The notes under the pieces: model-generated
Seen by the model: the letters and a program-made list of their open reading frames with translations, nothing else
The model's database searches: none
Told to the model about the DNA's origin: nothing
Assembly: GCA_913043805.1 (NCBI GenBank)
Contig: CAJWMX010000203.1
Span: forward strand, 1-5,864
Source of the DNA: an uncultured Acidobacteriota bacterium
GTDB taxonomy: Bacteria; Acidobacteriota; Vicinamibacteria; Vicinamibacterales; UBA8438
Direction of reading: 5' to 3'
Length of the DNA: 5,864 bases
Program-made: the position numbers and the translations under genes
Shown here: piece after piece, positions 3,897 to 5,864 of the stretch
Position numbering within the stretch: position 1 is the stretch's first letter
Layout: each line of letters opens with the position of its first letter

Positions 3897-5864
3897 TCAA
3901 CCCCGCATCGCGCGACGCACGCCGGAGGCGATGCGGTCGGCGGAGATCACCGACTGAGGTTCGAGCTGAGTCGGACCCCAGAAGACGTCCATGTGACCGA
4001 CCCGTACCGGTGGCGTGTCGAGGAAATACGCCCCCTGCTCGGTGACGGCAGCCACTATCTCAGCACCGAAGCCTCCGGTGAGGTGGGCCTCGTGGGCGAC
4101 GACGAGACGGCCGGTCTTCTCCACCGATGTCATCACCGCGTCCCGGTCCCACGGGTAGATGGTGCGCAGATCGATGACCTCGGTGGACACGCCCTCGGCC
4201 ATCAGCAGGTGGGCCGCCTCCTCGGCCGCTTGCACAGGCGGGCCCCACCCGACGACAGTGACGTCAGATCCGTCACAACGGACTGCCGCCCGCCCGATTG
4301 GAATCTCGTAGTGATCAACGGGCACCTCGCCGTAGAGACCTCGGTAGAGGGCGATCGGTTCGAAGAACATGACCGGGTCGGGGCTCCGGAGTGCACTGGC
4401 CATAAGCCCCTTGGCGTCGTAGGGGGTGGACGGGTACACGACGGTTAGTCCTGGAGCGTGGGCGAAGTAGGTCTCGGGCGAGTCGGTGTGGAACTCGTAC
4501 GCCCCGGTGTTGGTACCTACGGGCAAGCGGATCACGATCGGCGCAGTCATATGGCCGCGGTAACGCCACCGAATGCGGCCCACATGACCGATGACCTGAT
4601 CGAAGGCCGGATACACGAATCCGGCGAACTCCATCTCCGCAACAGGACGTAGGCCGTTCATGGCCATGCCCACCGACGCGCCGATAATGCCGGTTTCACA
4701 CAGTGGTGTGTCGATCACTCGGTCGGGACCGAAACGCTCGAGCATGTTCTCGGTAACGCGAAAGACGCCGCCTTCGAGTCCAACGTCCTCGCCGAGCACG
4801 ACGAGCGTCTCGTCGCATTCGAACGCGTCGATCAGCGTCATGTTTATGGCCTCGGTGAGGTCGACCCGTTTGGTTTCGCCCGTCGGTTCCGGCTCGGGTC
4901 CGATCTGCCAGATCTCCTCGATGGGAACCTCAGTACGTGACTCGCCCAGGTCGTCCTGCTCGCGATGGAGCTGGTCGAGGAGGTGTGCAGGGATGCGATC
5001 GAAGAGGTGGCGAGGCGAGTAGTCGCGACCAACGCCTGGGCGAGCCTCGAGTTCGTCGATGACGGACTCGAGGCAGACAGAAAGCGACTCGCTCATCGCC
5101 TCTTCCTGCGCCGGATCCCATAGGCCTTTGTTCTGGAGGAAGATTCGCATGCGAAGGATGGGGTCTTTGGCTCTCCAGACAGCCTCTTCATCCTCTGTCC
5201 GGTAGACGGGCGTGCCGTCGTAGGTCGAATGCGGCGCATACCGATAGGTGTGCATCTCTATGAAGGTTGGGCCGTCGCCCGCCGCGGCACGCGCCACTGC
5301 TTCGGAGGTGGCTTGGTACATCGCGAGTGGGTCCATGCCGTCCACACGTTCGCCTGGGAACCCGTAGGCCGAGGCCTTGTGTGCGAGCGTCTCTGCTGCC
5401 GTCTGCTTGTCGACCTTGGTCGACTGGGCCACCTGGTTGTTCTGGCAGAGGAACACGGTGGGTGTCTTCCAGACGCCGGCGAAGTTCATCGCTGCGTGGA
5501 AGTCGGACTCGGAGGTGGCACCGTCGCCGAAGACCACCATATTTACGGTGTCTTCGCCTCGCAGTCTGCTGGCATAGCCGAACCCAACCGCGTGCGGAAG
5601 ATGTGTGCCGATGGTCGCGTTGAGTCGAGTGATCCGATAACGGTTCACATCCCAGATGTCGTCGTCATCTGGAATCCCGAGCCAGAAGCCGACAGCACTC
5701 TGAAGGTCCATCCCACGCGCTACCCACAGTCCCAACTCCCGGTACGCAGTGAAGATCCAATCAGTTGAGCGAAGAGCAAGAGCGGCCCCCACGTGAGCTT
5801 CCTGTCCGCTCACCTGGTAGTAGGCGGGCATACGGCCCTGTCGTTGCAGGTTCAGCAACTTTTC
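3897..5864 (-). CDS. 2-oxo acid dehydrogenase E1 component, fused alpha and beta subunits (5' end outside window)
   Basis: 655 visible residues (residue 1 taken as the codon at 5864), open at the window edge and ending at TGA 3899-3897. E1 uses thiamine diphosphate to decarboxylate a 2-oxo acid and reductively acylates the E2 lipoyl lysine. The alpha part (about 1-300) starts KLLNLQRQGRMPAYYQVSGQ, a standard E1-alpha region, so perhaps 40-60 N-terminal residues are missing. It holds the thiamine-diphosphate/metal motif, GDG at 113-115 to NN at 142-143, and YRYAPHSTYD with His212. After a charged, proline-containing linker (about 300-332) the beta part begins at RVDLTEAINMTLIDAF. It contains VLGEDVG, DTPLCETGIIG with the thiamine-activating Glu390, and FHTDSPETYFAHAPG with His459. 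Next come PSTPYDAKGL, DLRTIYPWD and HEAHLTGGFGAEI. In most bacteria these halves are separate genes. The frame runs unbroken through the junction. Alpha resembles pyruvate E1 of Bacillus type, while beta recalls branched-chain and archaeal E1-beta, so the substrate is open. Confidence 0.94.
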   Translation of the reverse strand, partial: EKLLNLQRQGRMPAYYQVSGQEAHVGAALALRSTDWIFTAYRELGLWVARGMDLQSAVGFWLGIPDDDDIWDVNRYRITRLNATIGTHLPHAVGFGYASRLRGEDTVNMVVFGDGATSESDFHAAMNFAGVWKTPTVFLCQNNQVAQSTKVDKQTAAETLAHKASAYGFPGERVDGMDPLAMYQATSEAVARAAAGDGPTFIEMHTYRYAPHSTYDGTPVYRTEDEEAVWRAKDPILRMRIFLQNKGLWDPAQEEAMSESLSVCLESVIDELEARPGVGRDYSPRHLFDRIPAHLLDQLHREQDDLGESRTEVPIEEIWQIGPEPEPTGETKRVDLTEAINMTLIDAFECDETLVVLGEDVGLEGGVFRVTENMLERFGPDRVIDTPLCETGIIGASVGMAMNGLRPVAEMEFAGFVYPAFDQVIGHVGRIRWRYRGHMTAPIVIRLPVGTNTGAYEFHTDSPETYFAHAPGLTVVYPSTPYDAKGLMASALRSPDPVMFFEPIALYRGLYGEVPVDHYEIPIGRAAVRCDGSDVTVVGWGPPVQAAEEAAHLLMAEGVSTEVIDLRTIYPWDRDAVMTSVEKTGRLVVAHEAHLTGGFGAEIVAAVTEQGAYFLDTPPVRVGHMDVFWGPTQLEPQSVISADRIASGVRRAMRG
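3901..3904 (-). promoter_or_regulatory. Weak Shine-Dalgarno (GGGG) for the E2 GTG start
   Basis: On the minus strand GGGG sits in the penultimate codons of the E1 gene, seven bases before the E2 GTG. The match to the anti-SD is poor but the spacing is good. With a three-base intergenic gap, translation of E2 probably depends on ribosomes finishing E1. Confidence 0.35.

Noticed and set aside
3624..4448. A 274-codon open frame on the plus strand across the E1/E2 junction
   Set aside because: It lies antisense to two genes with clear catalytic motifs, spans their boundary, and its translation is rich in His, Gly, Asp and Arg with no recognisable domain. Long antisense frames are expected in GC-rich coding DNA.

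Overview
The window is GC-rich and almost fully coding, with five protein genes in two convergent blocks. GTG starts, a GTGA stop/start overlap, dominant G/C third positions and a possible leaderless promoter fit a high-GC bacterium, most plausibly an actinobacterium. The lineage is inferred from composition and gene style only; no taxonomic marker is present.

Left block (+ strand, 1-2328). The window opens inside the C-terminal part of a nitroreductase-family flavoprotein that stops at 266. After an 89-nt gap comes a complete NAD(P)-dependent oxidoreductase of the Gfo/Idh/MocA family (356-1336), of the glucose-fructose oxidoreductase / dihydrodiol dehydrogenase type with Tyr in the D-x3-Y motif. 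An aldo/keto reductase with a complete D-Y-K-H tetrad follows (1333-2328), overlapping it by four bases. These two genes look translationally coupled and probably serve one pathway of sugar, polyol or related carbonyl chemistry. The substrate cannot be read from the sequence.

Middle (2329-2555). This is a short convergent intergenic region with a perfect 9-bp inverted repeat (2383-2404), a possible terminator without a T tract.

Right block (- strand, 5864-2556). Two adjacent genes encode the first two components of a 2-oxo acid dehydrogenase complex. The upstream gene, cut by the right edge, encodes E1 with the alpha and beta subunits fused in one polypeptide. Three bases after its stop, a GTG starts the E2 dihydrolipoamide acyltransferase gene. 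E2 has one lipoyl domain, two apparent peripheral subunit-binding domains in tandem, and a catalytic domain with the H-x3-D-G signature. E1 decarboxylates a 2-oxo acid on thiamine diphosphate and passes the acyl group to the E2 lipoyl lysine, and E2 transfers it to CoA. The E3 dihydrolipoamide dehydrogenase that would reoxidise the lipoyl group is not in the window. Branched-chain 2-oxo acids or pyruvate are the likely substrates, unresolved.

No RNA genes, mobile elements, CRISPR arrays or clear long repeats were seen. The genes belong to known families. The most notable points are the E1 alpha-beta fusion and the duplicated subunit-binding domain in its partner E2.
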